In this document: positions 1-8,372 of the stretch, in pieces
How the letters are laid out: the number at the start of each line of letters is the position of its first letter
Position numbering within the stretch: position 1 is the first letter of the stretch
Origin: an uncultured Propionibacteriaceae bacterium
GTDB lineage: Bacteria; Actinomycetota; Actinomycetes; Propionibacteriales; Propionibacteriaceae
Assembly: GCA_936924635.1 (NCBI GenBank)
Contig: CAKZHP010000066.1
Span: 1-34,002, forward strand
Length of the DNA: 34,002 nucleotides
Reading direction: 5' to 3'
Notes under the pieces: generated by a model
What the model was told of the DNA's origin: nothing
The model's input: the letters and a program-made list of their open reading frames with translations, nothing else
Database searches by the model: none
Translations under genes and position numbers: made by a program

Positions 1-2
1 CG

Positions 3-725
3 GGGCTGGCGGCGGCCGCTGGCGTCCGCGCCGTGCAGTGGGCGGCCGCTGGGTTCGACGCCGAGCCGGGTGCGCTGCTCGGGAGCGACGGCATGGCTCA
101 GGCGTACGGGTTCGCTATGACCGGCGACGAGGCGCGAGCCGTGCTCGCCGACAGGTGGGGCGAGCGCTGGGCGGTCGTGGACCCAGGCCTGTGGGTGAAG
201 CGGTTCCCGTTCTGCTCCGCGGCCATGTCTGCGCACGAGGCGGCCGAGCAGCTGAGCACGCTGGACGTGGTCAGCGCGACCGTGACCATGCGGCCGGGCT
301 CGGACGCGCCCCTGCGCTACCGCCTCCCGCAGACCGGCACCCAGGGGCGGTTCTCTCTGGAGTACCTCGTGGCGCTGGGCCTGCTGGGCGTGACGCCCAC
401 CGAGGACCGGTTCACGACACTTCACACCGGGGCGCTGGAGCTGGCCGGGCGGATCGAGCGGCGGGCCGAGGGACATCCGAGCCGCGAGCCGTGGGCCCGG
501 GTGGGCGTACGGCTGCCAGACGGTCGCGCGCTGACGGCTACGGTGGGGGTGCCGCTGGGCGCTCCCGGGCGCCCCCTGGACGCGGCCGCGCGGCGCGACA
601 AGCTGCGTACGGCCGTCGGAGACGCGGCAGACGACCTGGCGGCGGCCGTCGCGCTGCTGCCGACCACCACGGTGGGTGACCTGGAGGCCGCCGTGGCGCG
701 GGCGACACGAGGAGGAGACCGATGA
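3..725 (+). CDS. MmgE/PrpD family protein, C-terminal part (cut by window edge)
   Basis: This is the C-terminal part of a MmgE/PrpD family protein, a group that includes 2-methylcitrate dehydratase and related hydro-lyases. The reading frame is open to the first complete codon, so the gene starts upstream; a GTG at 33 lies inside the conserved region and is unlikely to be the start. Family-like segments are GLWVKRFPFCSAAMSAHEAA (about 60 residues after the GTG) and the later GRFSLEYLVALGLL. The substrate cannot be told, because much of the family acts on unknown substrates. Its TGA overlaps the ATG of the next gene (ATGA), so it probably forms an operon with the M20 peptidase. The family call is from memory of sequence, with no alignment. 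Confidence 0.75.
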   Translation, partial: GLAAAAGVRAVQWAAAGFDAEPGALLGSDGMAQAYGFAMTGDEARAVLADRWGERWAVVDPGLWVKRFPFCSAAMSAHEAAEQLSTLDVVSATVTMRPGSDAPLRYRLPQTGTQGRFSLEYLVALGLLGVTPTEDRFTTLHTGALELAGRIERRAEGHPSREPWARVGVRLPDGRALTATVGVPLGAPGRPLDAAARRDKLRTAVGDAADDLAAAVALLPTTTVGDLEAAVARATRGGDR

Positions 726-2053
726 CCGGCACCGAGCAGGACTGGACCGCGCTGGAGGACGAGGCGCTGCGCATCACGCGCGAGCTGATCCGGATCGACA
801 CGTCGAACTACGGCGACGGCACCGGCCCGACCGAGCGCCCGGCGGCCGACCACGTGATGGCGCTGCTGCAGGAGGTGGGCCTGGAGCCGACCCTGCTGGA
901 GAGCAACCCGGGCCGCGCCTCGGTGGTGGTGCGCATCCCGGGCCGCGACCACGACCGCGGGCTGGTGGTGCACGGGCACCTGGACGTGGTGCCGGCGAAC
1001 GCGGCGGACTGGACCTACGACCCGTTCTCGGCCGAGGAGGCCGACGGCATGATCTGGGGCCGCGGCGCGGTCGACATGAAGTCGATGGACGGCATGATCC
1101 TCGCCAACGTGCGCCGCATCGCGCGGGAGGGCATCGTGCCGCCGCGCGACCTGGTGATCGCGTTCTTCGCCGACGAGGAGCAGGGCGGCACCTGGGGCGC
1201 GCAGTGGCTGGTGTCGAACCACCCCGAGCTGTTCGAGGGCTGCACCGAGGCGATCAGCGAGGTGGGCGGCTACTCCATCACGCTGCCGGTCGCCGAGACG
1301 GGGGAGTCCCGCCGGGCGTACCTGCTGCAGACCGCCGAGAAGGGCTTCGCCTGGGTGCACCTGCGCGCGGTCGGCCGGGCCGGCCACGGGTCGCTGCCGA
1401 ACGACGAGAACGCGATCGTGCGGCTCGCCGAGGCCATCGGGCGGGTGAACGCGCACGTCTGGCCCACCGAGTACGTGGCGAGCGTGCAGGCGCTGTTCGA
1501 CGGGGTGACCGAGATCACGGGGGCGACGCCCGACGACGACCTGGAGGGCTTCCTCGACCTCATGGCCGGCGGTCGTGCCTTCGTCGCGGGCACCCTGCGT
1601 GACTCGGCGAACTTCACCCGGCTCGACGCCGGGTACAAGAACAACGTGATCCCCGGCGAGGCGACGGCCCACATCGACTGCCGCTTCCTGCCCGGCCATC
1701 AGGACGAGCTGCTGGACACCATCCGGGAGCTGGCCGGCGAGCATGTCGAGCTCGTGATCGACCAGCTCGGCATCGCGCTGGACGCACCACGCGAGTCGCC
1801 GTTCGTCGACAAGCTCCACGCCTCCATCGAGGCGGAGGACCCGGGCGCAGCGCTGCTGCCGTACTGCCTGTCGGCGGGCACCGACAACAAGGCGCTGCAG
1901 CGGCTGGGCATCGACGGGTACGGCTTCGCGCCGCTGCAGCTGCCGGCCGACCTGAACTTCGCCGCCCTCTTCCACGGGGTCGACGAGCGGGTGCCGGTCG
2001 ACGCCGTCCGGTTCGGCACCCGGGTGCTGCGCCGCCTGCTCGACGACTGCTGA
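722..2053 (+). CDS. M20/M25/M40 family zinc metallopeptidase
   Basis: This 443-residue protein is an M20-type metallohydrolase, probably a cytoplasmic di- or oligopeptidase or N-acyl amino acid deacylase. Seen in the sequence: the metal-binding HGHLDVV (about residue 82), the bridging-Asp region GRGAVDMK (about 115), the catalytic pair in FFADEEQGG (about 150), and a late His in LFHGVDERVP near the C-terminus. A dimerisation-type lid domain lies between, around GRAGHGSLPNDENA. No signal peptide is visible. The ATG overlaps the upstream MmgE/PrpD stop by four bases and is preceded by GAGGAG at 711-716. RecQ starts one base after its stop. The length suits the family; the substrate is unknown. 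Confidence 0.9.
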   Translation: MTGTEQDWTALEDEALRITRELIRIDTSNYGDGTGPTERPAADHVMALLQEVGLEPTLLESNPGRASVVVRIPGRDHDRGLVVHGHLDVVPANAADWTYDPFSAEEADGMIWGRGAVDMKSMDGMILANVRRIAREGIVPPRDLVIAFFADEEQGGTWGAQWLVSNHPELFEGCTEAISEVGGYSITLPVAETGESRRAYLLQTAEKGFAWVHLRAVGRAGHGSLPNDENAIVRLAEAIGRVNAHVWPTEYVASVQALFDGVTEITGATPDDDLEGFLDLMAGGRAFVAGTLRDSANFTRLDAGYKNNVIPGEATAHIDCRFLPGHQDELLDTIRELAGEHVELVIDQLGIALDAPRESPFVDKLHASIEAEDPGAALLPYCLSAGTDNKALQRLGIDGYGFAPLQLPADLNFAALFHGVDERVPVDAVRFGTRVLRRLLDDC

Positions 2054-2054
2054 C

Positions 2055-3881
2055 GTGCCCGCGCACGGCACGCCGCAGCAGGTGCTGCAGCGGGTCTTCG
2101 GGTACGAGTCGTTCCGGGGCCCGCAGCAGCAGGTCGTCGAGCACGTCAGCGCCGGCGGCGACGCGCTGGTGCTGATGCCCACCGGCGGCGGCAAGTCGCT
2201 GTGCTACCAGGTGCCCTCGCTGGTGCGCGAGGGCACCGGGGTGGTGATCTCGCCGCTGATCGCGCTGATGCAGGACCAGGTGGACGCGCTGCAGGCACTG
2301 GGGGTGCGGGCCGGGTTCCTCAACTCCACGCAGGACCCGTCCGAGCGGAGCGCCGCCGAGCGTGCGTACGCGGACGGCGAGCTGGACCTCCTCTACCTGG
2401 CGCCGGAGCGGCTGCGGTCGGGCTCCACGATGGCGCTGCTGGACCGGGCACCGGTCGCGTTGTTCGCCATCGACGAGGCGCACTGCGTGTCGCAGTGGGG
2501 ACACGACTTCCGCCCCGACTACCTGGCACTGTCCGACATCGGTGAGCGCTGGCCGCACGTGCCCCGGATCGCGCTGACCGCGACGGCCACCCCGGAGACG
2601 CGGCAGGAGATCGCGCAACGGCTGCACCTCACCGACGCGCTGCAGGTGGTGGCGAGCTTCGACCGGCCCAACATCACGTACCGGATCGAGCCCAAGGACG
2701 AGCCGCGCAAGCAGCTGCTGCGGCTCATTACGAGTGAGCATGCGGGCGATGCCGGCATCGTGTACTCGCTGTCGCGGAGGTCGACGGAGGAGACCGCGCG
2801 GTTCCTGCAGAAGCAGGGGATCACGGCGCTGCCGTACCACGCCGGCCTGGACGCCTCGGTGCGCGCCGAGCACCAGTCGCGGTTCCTGCGCGAGGAGGGC
2901 GTGGTGGTCTGCGCCACGATCGTGTTCGGGATGGGCATCGACAAGCCCGATGTACGGTTCGTGGCGCACCTCGACCTGCCGAAGTCGGTGGAGGGGTACT
3001 ACCAGGAGACCGGCCGCGCGGGGCGCGACGGGCTGCCGTCGACGGCGTGGCTCGCGTACGGGCTGGCCGACGTGGTGCAGCAGCGGCGGATGATCGCGGA
3101 GTCCGACGGCGACCGGGCCCATCGGCACCGGCTGACCCAGCACCTGGACGCCATGCTCGCCCTGTGCGAGACCGTCGTGTGTCGCCGGGTGCAGCTGCTG
3201 GCGTACTTCGGTCAGGCCAGCGAGCCCTGCGGCAACTGCGACACCTGCCTCACGCCGCCGGAGTCGTGGGATGGCACGGTCGCGGCGCAGAAGGTGCTGT
3301 CGGCGGTGTACAGGCTGCGCAAGGAGCGCAACCAGGGATTCGGGGCCGGCCAGGTCGTCGACATCCTGCGCGGGGTGCGCACGGAGAAGGTGCAGCAGTG
3401 GCGCCACGACGAGCTGTCGGTGTTCGGGGTGGGTGCCGACCTGTCCGAGGCGCAGTGGCGCACGGTGGTGCGGCAGCTGCTGGCGCAGGGGCTGCTGAGC
3501 GTCGAGGGGTCGCACCAGACGTTCACCCTGACCGACGCCAGCGCCGAGGTGCTGTTCGGCGGCCGAGAGGTCCGGCTCCGGCGCGACCCGGTGCGTGCGG
3601 GCGGGGGCCGCGGCGAGCGCAAGGCGAGCAGGTCGGCGGCCACAGCGCTGCCCGGTGAGGCGCAGGGATTGTTCGAGCGGCTCCGGCAGTGGCGGTACGA
3701 GGAGGCGAAGGGGCAGGGCGTGCCGCCGTACGTGATCTTCCACGACTCCGTGCTCCGCGAGATCGCCATCCGGGAACCGGCAGACCTGGCCGCGCTGAGC
3801 GCGGTCTCCGGCGTGGGCCAGGCGAAGCTGGACCGCTACGGCGAGGGCGTGCTGGCGGTCGTCGCCGAGAACGCTGGCTGA
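2055..3881 (+). CDS. recQ: ATP-dependent DNA helicase RecQ
   Basis: This is a 608-residue superfamily 2 DNA helicase that unwinds 3'-5' in recombination and fork repair. Domains in order: a Q-motif region near the start (YESFRGPQQQVV), Walker A PTGGGKSLCYQ (about residue 42), Walker B as DEAHC with the RecQ signature SQWGHDFRPDY (about 140), motif VI in YQETGRAGRDG (about 315), the zinc cluster ending CGNCDTC (about 395), a winged-helix RQC region, and a C-terminal HRDC domain (GEAQGLFERLRQWR onward). The length is typical of bacterial RecQ. It starts with GTG one base after the M20 peptidase stop, so it is probably translated by coupling. No clear terminator follows. Confidence 0.95.
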   Translation: MPAHGTPQQVLQRVFGYESFRGPQQQVVEHVSAGGDALVLMPTGGGKSLCYQVPSLVREGTGVVISPLIALMQDQVDALQALGVRAGFLNSTQDPSERSAAERAYADGELDLLYLAPERLRSGSTMALLDRAPVALFAIDEAHCVSQWGHDFRPDYLALSDIGERWPHVPRIALTATATPETRQEIAQRLHLTDALQVVASFDRPNITYRIEPKDEPRKQLLRLITSEHAGDAGIVYSLSRRSTEETARFLQKQGITALPYHAGLDASVRAEHQSRFLREEGVVVCATIVFGMGIDKPDVRFVAHLDLPKSVEGYYQETGRAGRDGLPSTAWLAYGLADVVQQRRMIAESDGDRAHRHRLTQHLDAMLALCETVVCRRVQLLAYFGQASEPCGNCDTCLTPPESWDGTVAAQKVLSAVYRLRKERNQGFGAGQVVDILRGVRTEKVQQWRHDELSVFGVGADLSEAQWRTVVRQLLAQGLLSVEGSHQTFTLTDASAEVLFGGREVRLRRDPVRAGGGRGERKASRSAATALPGEAQGLFERLRQWRYEEAKGQGVPPYVIFHDSVLREIAIREPADLAALSAVSGVGQAKLDRYGEGVLAVVAENAG

Positions 3882-4079
3882 GCAGCAGAGCGCCGACATC
3901 GCCTGCACAGGTGGTGCGCGTGCGTGCCGTGGTCCCGCGTGGGGGGACCTGTGCCGCTATGCGCACCGGTTGTGCAGGTCCCTCTGGCTCGGTGCACGTC
4001 GCGGGGTGTTGCTGCACCAGCAGCGTGCTGGGTACCGCACGGCGACTTGCTTGCCTCCCGATCGCGGCCACGGACCGTT

Positions 4080-4127
4080 GGTTGAGCAACGATCCTCTGA
4101 GGAACGAAGAGGATCGGCGTCGAAACC
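4080..4127. repeat. REP-like palindrome
   Basis: GATCCTCT at 4091-4098 and AGAGGATC at 4108-4115 form a perfect 8-base inverted repeat with a 9-base loop. It is flanked by GGTTGAGC on the left and GTCGAAACC on the right. From memory, this border pair resembles the dispersed palindromes (GGTTGAG...TCGAAACC) found between genes in Nocardioidaceae and related genera. Only one copy is visible here, so the repeat status is inferred from that resemblance. Confidence 0.45.
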
Positions 4128-4128
4128 G

Positions 4129-4157
4129 CCGCAGACCGAGCGGAGCGAGGTCAGCGG
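4129..4157. repeat. Second palindrome, possible REP-like element
   Basis: CCGCAGACC at 4129-4137 and GGTCAGCGG at 4149-4157 pair with one A-A mismatch around the loop GAGCGGAGCGA. The loop is of the GAGCGNAGCGA kind often seen in actinobacterial intergenic repeats. It follows the first palindrome by one base, so the two may be one composite element. There is no T-run, so it is not a textbook terminator. Confidence 0.35.
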
Positions 4158-4181
4158 GTCACCGCAGCGACGCGCAGCCGC

Positions 4182-4961
4182 TTAGCTGGTCGGCTCGCCC
4201 CGCAGGTCGCGCAGCAGCAGGGTGGCCCCGGCGACCGCGGCGGGTGTCGCCAGCACGGCGCCCAGCGGCACCAGGAAGGCCAGGTAGCAGGCCATGCCGA
4301 AGCCGAGGGCCGTCCAGCGGTACTCCTTCAGCAGCGCCCTGCGCTGGCTGAGCGTCATTCCGCGGGCGTCCCCCGGGGTGCCGGTGAGCTCAGTGGCGAT
4401 GGCACGGCCCCCGACGATCGCGGCGACGACGGGTCCGGCGACCGCGCCGATCACCGGGATCAGACCGATCACGAGCACCAGCAGGCCCATGACGACAGCG
4501 ATCCCGACCAGGCGCAGGCCGTCGGCGACGGCCCGGCCGATCTGTACGCCGATCGGCCGCTGCACCTCACCGGGGACACCGCCGCAGCTGTCCTCGACGG
4601 CGCCGGAGATCTTCTCGTACGCGGGGGCACCGACCGCCAGCGTCAGGCCCGTGAAGGCGAGCACCGCCAGCCCGATCCCGCCGGCGAGCAGGCCCACCGC
4701 CACCAGCAGCCGTACGGCCGCCCGCGATCCCTCGGCCCAGGCGTCGGCGAACGGGGTGAGCGTCGTCGCCAGGGAGTCGGCGTTCAGGGCGAGAACGACC
4801 AGCCCGGCCAGCAGCAGCGCGGAGACCACGAGCGCGGGGATCGCCCCCAGCAGCATCAGGTTCGGGCGCCGGCTCCAGACACCGAGGCCCCGGATCAGGT
4901 AGCCGGCGCCACGCAGCAGCCCGACGAACGGGCCCGGCGCCGCTGTCGTCGAACGGCTCAC
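4182..4961 (-). CDS. EI24 / CysZ-like multi-pass membrane protein
   Basis: This 259-residue integral membrane protein resembles the EI24 domain family, which includes the sulfate permease CysZ. The first residues after the GTG (SRSTTAAPGPFVGLLRGAGYLI) match the usual amphipathic start of the family, with four or more strongly hydrophobic stretches following (for example LMLLGAIPALVVSALLLAGL, the segment near VGLLAGGIGLAVLAF, and VMGLLVLVIGLIPVIGAV). The frame stays open further upstream, but the GTG at 4961 is preferred because it overlaps the stop of the DUF3039 gene in a GTGA junction. Transport of sulfate is only one possibility; no cysteine biosynthesis genes are nearby. The transported solute, if any, is unknown. 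Confidence 0.75.
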   Translation of the reverse strand: MSRSTTAAPGPFVGLLRGAGYLIRGLGVWSRRPNLMLLGAIPALVVSALLLAGLVVLALNADSLATTLTPFADAWAEGSRAAVRLLVAVGLLAGGIGLAVLAFTGLTLAVGAPAYEKISGAVEDSCGGVPGEVQRPIGVQIGRAVADGLRLVGIAVVMGLLVLVIGLIPVIGAVAGPVVAAIVGGRAIATELTGTPGDARGMTLSQRRALLKEYRWTALGFGMACYLAFLVPLGAVLATPAAVAGATLLLRDLRGEPTS

Positions 4962-5239
4962 GCGTCGGGGTCGTTGCCGCCGGGGCCCTCGTCGTGCGAC
5001 TCCCAGATCTCCTTGCACTCCGGGCACACCGGGTAGCGCTCGGGGTTGCGGCTCGGCACCCAGACCTTGCCGCACAGGGCGACGACCGGGGTGCCCATGA
5101 CCATGGCCTCGGTGAGGATGCGCTTGGGCACGTAGTGCGCGAATCGCTCGCTGTCGCCGTCGTCGAGACGGTGCTCGGTGCGCTCGTCGATGACGGTCTG
5201 GGAACCGGGGGCGATGCGGGTCTGCGGCGTGGTGGTCAC
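4958..5239 (-). CDS. DUF3039 domain protein
   Basis: This 93-residue protein matches the actinobacterial DUF3039 family, whose function is unknown. The middle contains HYVPKRILTEAMVMGTPVVALCGKVW and later VPSRNPERYPVCPECKE in which single Cys and CPEC residues could form a small metal site; that is inference. It starts with GTG at 5239, and its TGA overlaps the GTG of the EI24-like gene by four bases. The Ser/Thr kinase gene ends 34 bases upstream on the same strand, so all three may be co-transcribed. No membrane segment is present. Confidence 0.85.
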   Translation of the reverse strand: MTTTPQTRIAPGSQTVIDERTEHRLDDGDSERFAHYVPKRILTEAMVMGTPVVALCGKVWVPSRNPERYPVCPECKEIWESHDEGPGGNDPDA

Positions 5240-5273
5240 ACCGTGATTCTAGGCACCGGGCTGGAGGGCAGGG

Positions 5274-6449
5274 TCAGCCCGACAGCCAGATCGTGACCAC
5301 CATGGCCACGAGGAACAGCGCGACCCCCGAGACCGCCACCCACACGTAGAACAGGGGGGCGTGCCGCTCGCGCTGGACCACGGGCGCGTACTCGGCCTCG
5401 GGGATGTAGCTGTGGAGCACGCTCATCGGGGTCTCCAGACCGGGCGGGCGGCCACCGCCGGTGTACGTGCTGGGCGGCAGCGACGTGGGCGCGGTCGGGC
5501 TCATGTTGAGGTTCGAGATGAAGCTGCCCGGGGTGCCCGACGGCAACGGCGGCAGGGGGCGCACGTCGGAGCCCTCGGCGGGGAGCAGGGGCTTCGGCAC
5601 GTACGTCTCGCCGCCCGGCATCACGTCGGCCAGCTGATCGAGCGCGAGCGCCATCACCTCGGCCGTCTGGGGCCGGCGCGCCGGGTCGGGGGAGAGTGCG
5701 GCGAACAGCAGCGCGTCCAGCGCGGGCGGAGCCCCGATCCGGTCGGCGATCGGGGCGGGGTCGATGCTCGGGTTGCGGCTCAGCAGGTCGGCCAGGGTCT
5801 TCACGGGGAACGGCGGGCGGCCGGACAGCAGCGCGTACGTCACCGCCGCGATCGAGTAGATGTCGGCCCGCTCGTCGAGGGAGGTGCCGTTGGCCTGCTC
5901 CAGCGCCATGTACGCCGGGGTGCCGGCGGTCATCGTCGCGCCGGCCCGATCGACCATGTTCTTCGCGACGCCCAGGTCGGCCAGGAGCACCCGCACACCC
6001 TGGGTCTCGGAGTGGCTCAGCAGGATGTTGCCGGGCGTCACGTCTCGGTGGATGATGCGGTGCCGGTGCAGCACCTCCAGCGCCCGGGACGCCTCGGCAC
6101 ACAGCCGGAGCACCCGGCCCGGCTCGGCGGGCTGCTTGCGCAGCTGCTCCAGGGAGCCGCCGTTGGCGTAGTCCATCACGAAGTACGGACGGCCGTCGGG
6201 GAGCGTGCCGATGTCGTAGACCCGGACGATCCGCTCGTCCTGGATGCGTCGCAGCAGGCGCGCCTCAGCCAGAAACCGGCTGCGGACGTCGTCGTTGTCG
6301 GCCCAGTTGTCGGCCAGGATCTTGACCGCGACCGGCACGTCCAGGTCGTCGTCGTGGCCGCGCCAGACCGTGGCGAACGACCCAGCGCCGATGCGCTGGG
6401 TCAGCCGGTAGCGACCGATCTTCTCCAACAGGCAGTCCTTGACTGGCAC
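5274..6449 (-). CDS. Membrane-anchored Ser/Thr protein kinase
   Basis: This 391-residue eukaryotic-like protein kinase has an N-terminal kinase domain (about residues 12-275), a proline-rich linker and one C-terminal membrane helix (about 364-388) with almost nothing outside, so it lacks an extracellular sensor. Visible motifs: the glycine loop GAGSFATVW, the ATP-binding Lys in VAVK (K43), the C-helix Glu in FLAEARLLRRI, HRDVTPGN in the catalytic loop, DLG in place of DFG, and GTPAYMALEQ in place of APE. The usual catalytic-loop Lys (HRDxKxxN) is Thr here. Either activity is altered or the residue is not essential in this subgroup. It starts with GTG at 6449. It is divergent from the epimerase-like gene and upstream of DUF3039. 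Confidence 0.9.
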   Translation of the reverse strand: MPVKDCLLEKIGRYRLTQRIGAGSFATVWRGHDDDLDVPVAVKILADNWADNDDVRSRFLAEARLLRRIQDERIVRVYDIGTLPDGRPYFVMDYANGGSLEQLRKQPAEPGRVLRLCAEASRALEVLHRHRIIHRDVTPGNILLSHSETQGVRVLLADLGVAKNMVDRAGATMTAGTPAYMALEQANGTSLDERADIYSIAAVTYALLSGRPPFPVKTLADLLSRNPSIDPAPIADRIGAPPALDALLFAALSPDPARRPQTAEVMALALDQLADVMPGGETYVPKPLLPAEGSDVRPLPPLPSGTPGSFISNLNMSPTAPTSLPPSTYTGGGRPPGLETPMSVLHSYIPEAEYAPVVQRERHAPLFYVWVAVSGVALFLVAMVVTIWLSG

Positions 6450-6601
6450 GACGTGCCGGCTCGTGGGCGACGGGAGGGCTGACCGCTGAGATCCCCCCGG
6501 CAGGCCGTGCCCCTCGTCGGATGGTACCCGGTTGCGGACTACCGGGGGTTGTGAGAGGCCGCGACCGGCATGCTGGGCCCATCGACGAGGAGGGGCAGAC
6601 G

Positions 6602-7396
6602 ATGGTCGTGCTGGCGAACGGCGAGATCGACGTGACGGTGGAGCCCGGCCAGGGGGCGGCGGTGCTGTCGATGCGCCGGGTGGGCGGGGCGGAGTGGCTG
6701 GCCCCGGGGCGGTGGGGCGACGACATCGACCCCGACGAGTTCACCACGACTGGACTCCGCGGGTACGACGACTGCTTCCTGTCGATCTCGCGGGCGACCG
6801 CACTCGTCGACGGCGCCCCGGTGCGGGTGCCCGACCACGGGCCGACCTGGTCGCGGGCCTGGGAGGTCCAGGCCCGGTCGCAGACCTCGCTGACGTGCTC
6901 GATCGCGCTGCCGGAGTACGGCTGCCGGCTGCGCCGCTCCGACGAGCTGACCGGGACCACGCTGCGGATGGCATACGCGCTGGTCAACGGCCGCGACGCC
7001 GACCTGGCGTTCGTGTGGGCCGGCCACGGGCTGCTGGTGCCGTCGGCCGGCCTGCGATTCTCCGGCGGTGACGTCCGGGGCCGTTGGACCGACATCCCGG
7101 AGGGCACGGCACGCAAGTGGTTCGTGCCCTGGCCGGCCGAGGGCGTGAGGGTGGAGTCGGGAGCCGAGACGCTGCTCATCCAGGCGGACGCCCCGTCGCC
7201 GCTCTGGCTGGGCGTCTGGCACAACCGTCACGGCCACGAGCTGGTGCCAGCCGTGGAGCACCTGGGTCTGGAGCCGACGCTGGGCGACGACGACAGCCTC
7301 GACGTGGCGCGCGCGCGGGGCACGGCCGCGGTGGTGGCGGGCCACGGCTCGTACGCGTGGACGGTGTCGTACACCCTGGGCGTCGCGGCGCGCTGA
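6602..7396 (+). CDS. Aldose-1-epimerase-like (galactose mutarotase fold) protein
   Basis: This 264-residue protein looks like a beta-sandwich of the galactose mutarotase / aldose-1-epimerase superfamily. Features seen: an early alternating beta pattern (VVLANGEIDVTVEPGQGAAV), a segment RGYDDCFLSI, a mid-region FVWAGHGLL where a catalytic-type His could sit, and LWLGVWHNRHGHELVPAVEH near the C-terminus. The specific sugar and true activity cannot be told; it may be a non-enzymatic relative. The ATG at 6602 is chosen over an in-frame upstream ATG at 6521 because GAGGAGGGG lies at about 6584-6592, 9 bases before it, and the protein begins there with a regular beta strand. The gene is divergent from the kinase. 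Confidence 0.5.
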   Translation: MVVLANGEIDVTVEPGQGAAVLSMRRVGGAEWLAPGRWGDDIDPDEFTTTGLRGYDDCFLSISRATALVDGAPVRVPDHGPTWSRAWEVQARSQTSLTCSIALPEYGCRLRRSDELTGTTLRMAYALVNGRDADLAFVWAGHGLLVPSAGLRFSGGDVRGRWTDIPEGTARKWFVPWPAEGVRVESGAETLLIQADAPSPLWLGVWHNRHGHELVPAVEHLGLEPTLGDDDSLDVARARGTAAVVAGHGSYAWTVSYTLGVAAR

Positions 7397-7429
7397 GGCG
7401 CCGGTGCCTGGTAAGGCAGACTGGTGCGG

Positions 7430-8281
7430 GTGAGTATCGAGCAGTCTCCGCCGCCAGGGCCGCCGCGCGGCTGGTACCCCGACCCGGCCGTGCCCGGGCG
7501 CGAGCGGCTGTGGGACGGGCTCCGCTGGTCTGACCAGGTGCGGCTGCCTCTCCCGCCCGACGCGTCGGCTCCCGGCCAGGCCCCGGCCGGTCCGTACCCG
7601 GGTGCTGGCCCCGGCACGTACGGCTCGTACGGGCAGGTGCCGTCAGGGACTCAGCCTTCGGGCCCGCGGCTGCCAGACCCGCGGGGGCCGCAGCTCCCGG
7701 GCCAGCCGTCCGCTGGTCCGGGCGCGACCCCGGTCGCTCGCGGGCTGCGGCCGGTGGCCAAGGAGACCACCACCTCCGACGGGGTGCCGCTGGCACCCTA
7801 CGGGCGTCGCGTCGCCGGGTTCCTGATCGACCACGTGCTGGTGTCGTTCCTCGCCGCCCTGGTCACCCCCTTCTTCGTGACCAACCTCTCCGGGCGGCTC
7901 GAGACCGAGCTCGGGGCGTACCTGACGGCGCTGCGCACGTCGGCCCCGACGGCTGAGCCGTCGGCGGAGCTGGAGCACCTCCTGCAGCTGATGACGATCG
8001 GCACGGCCGTGACGATGTTCGTGTACGGCGTGGTCTGCCTGCTCACCCTCCAGGGCAGCCTCGGCCAGCGGGTGATGGGCCTCAAGGTGGCACCCTTCGG
8101 CAGGGGCAAAGAGAAGCTGCCGCCCGCCCAGGCCGTGCTCCGTACGCTGATCTGGACCACCCTGGTCTCGACCTCGGTGCTCGCCCTGGTGCAGCTGTTC
8201 AACCTGCTGCTGCCCTTGTGGCAGCGTCGTCGCCAGGGCATCCAGGACCTGCTGTCCTTCACGCAGGTCGTCCGCCGCTGA
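7430..8281 (+). CDS. DUF2510-RDD family membrane protein
   Basis: This 283-residue protein has an N-terminal DUF2510 motif (GWYPDPAVPGRERLWDG, about residues 14-30), a proline/glycine-rich linker to about residue 120, and an RDD domain with membrane helices. The RDD-type start is YGRRVAGFLIDHVLVSF, followed by helices near VTMFVYGVVCLLTL and LIWTTLVSTSVLALVQLF, and the conserved SLGQRVMGLKV. RDD proteins are integral membrane proteins, some linked to ion transport; the role here is unknown. GTG at 7430 is preferred to GTG at 7424 because CAGACT (7417-7422) lies 7 bases before it, as in the leaderless genes of this window. No Shine-Dalgarno sequence is visible. The start choice is uncertain by two codons. 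Confidence 0.8.
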   Translation: MSIEQSPPPGPPRGWYPDPAVPGRERLWDGLRWSDQVRLPLPPDASAPGQAPAGPYPGAGPGTYGSYGQVPSGTQPSGPRLPDPRGPQLPGQPSAGPGATPVARGLRPVAKETTTSDGVPLAPYGRRVAGFLIDHVLVSFLAALVTPFFVTNLSGRLETELGAYLTALRTSAPTAEPSAELEHLLQLMTIGTAVTMFVYGVVCLLTLQGSLGQRVMGLKVAPFGRGKEKLPPAQAVLRTLIWTTLVSTSVLALVQLFNLLLPLWQRRRQGIQDLLSFTQVVRR

Positions 8282-8372
8282 GGCTCCCTTCCGGGCTCCG
8301 GACGCTGCTTGCGTGCCCGCGCGCCCGCTGGGAGGCTGTGCCGGTCACCCGCGCGAAGGAGCACCACGTCTC

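Larger units (their letters stand above)
3882..4181. other. Gene-free stretch of 300 bases after recQ
   Basis: I see no credible gene here; the open frames lack coding character. The stretch lies between the ends of two convergent genes. It holds several inverted repeats: GGGACCTG with CAGGTCCC about 23 bases apart (from about 3943), and two REP-like palindromes at 4080-4157 that are listed separately. There is no hairpin followed by a T-run, so a classical terminator for recQ or for the convergent EI24 gene is not obvious. Confidence 0.5.

Noticed and set aside
422..2194. Long minus-strand open frame over the M20 gene
   Set aside because: It is antisense to a gene with clear catalytic motifs; its composition (runs of Arg, Val, His, Asp) is typical of reverse frames in GC-rich DNA.
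1614..3908. 764-codon minus-strand open frame over recQ
   Set aside because: It is antisense to an intact RecQ with all motifs, has low-complexity composition and no domain.
3943..3984. GGGACCTG...CAGGTCCC inverted repeat as a recQ terminator
   Set aside because: The loop is about 23 bases and there is no T-run; it could be a binding site, but nothing supports a specific role.
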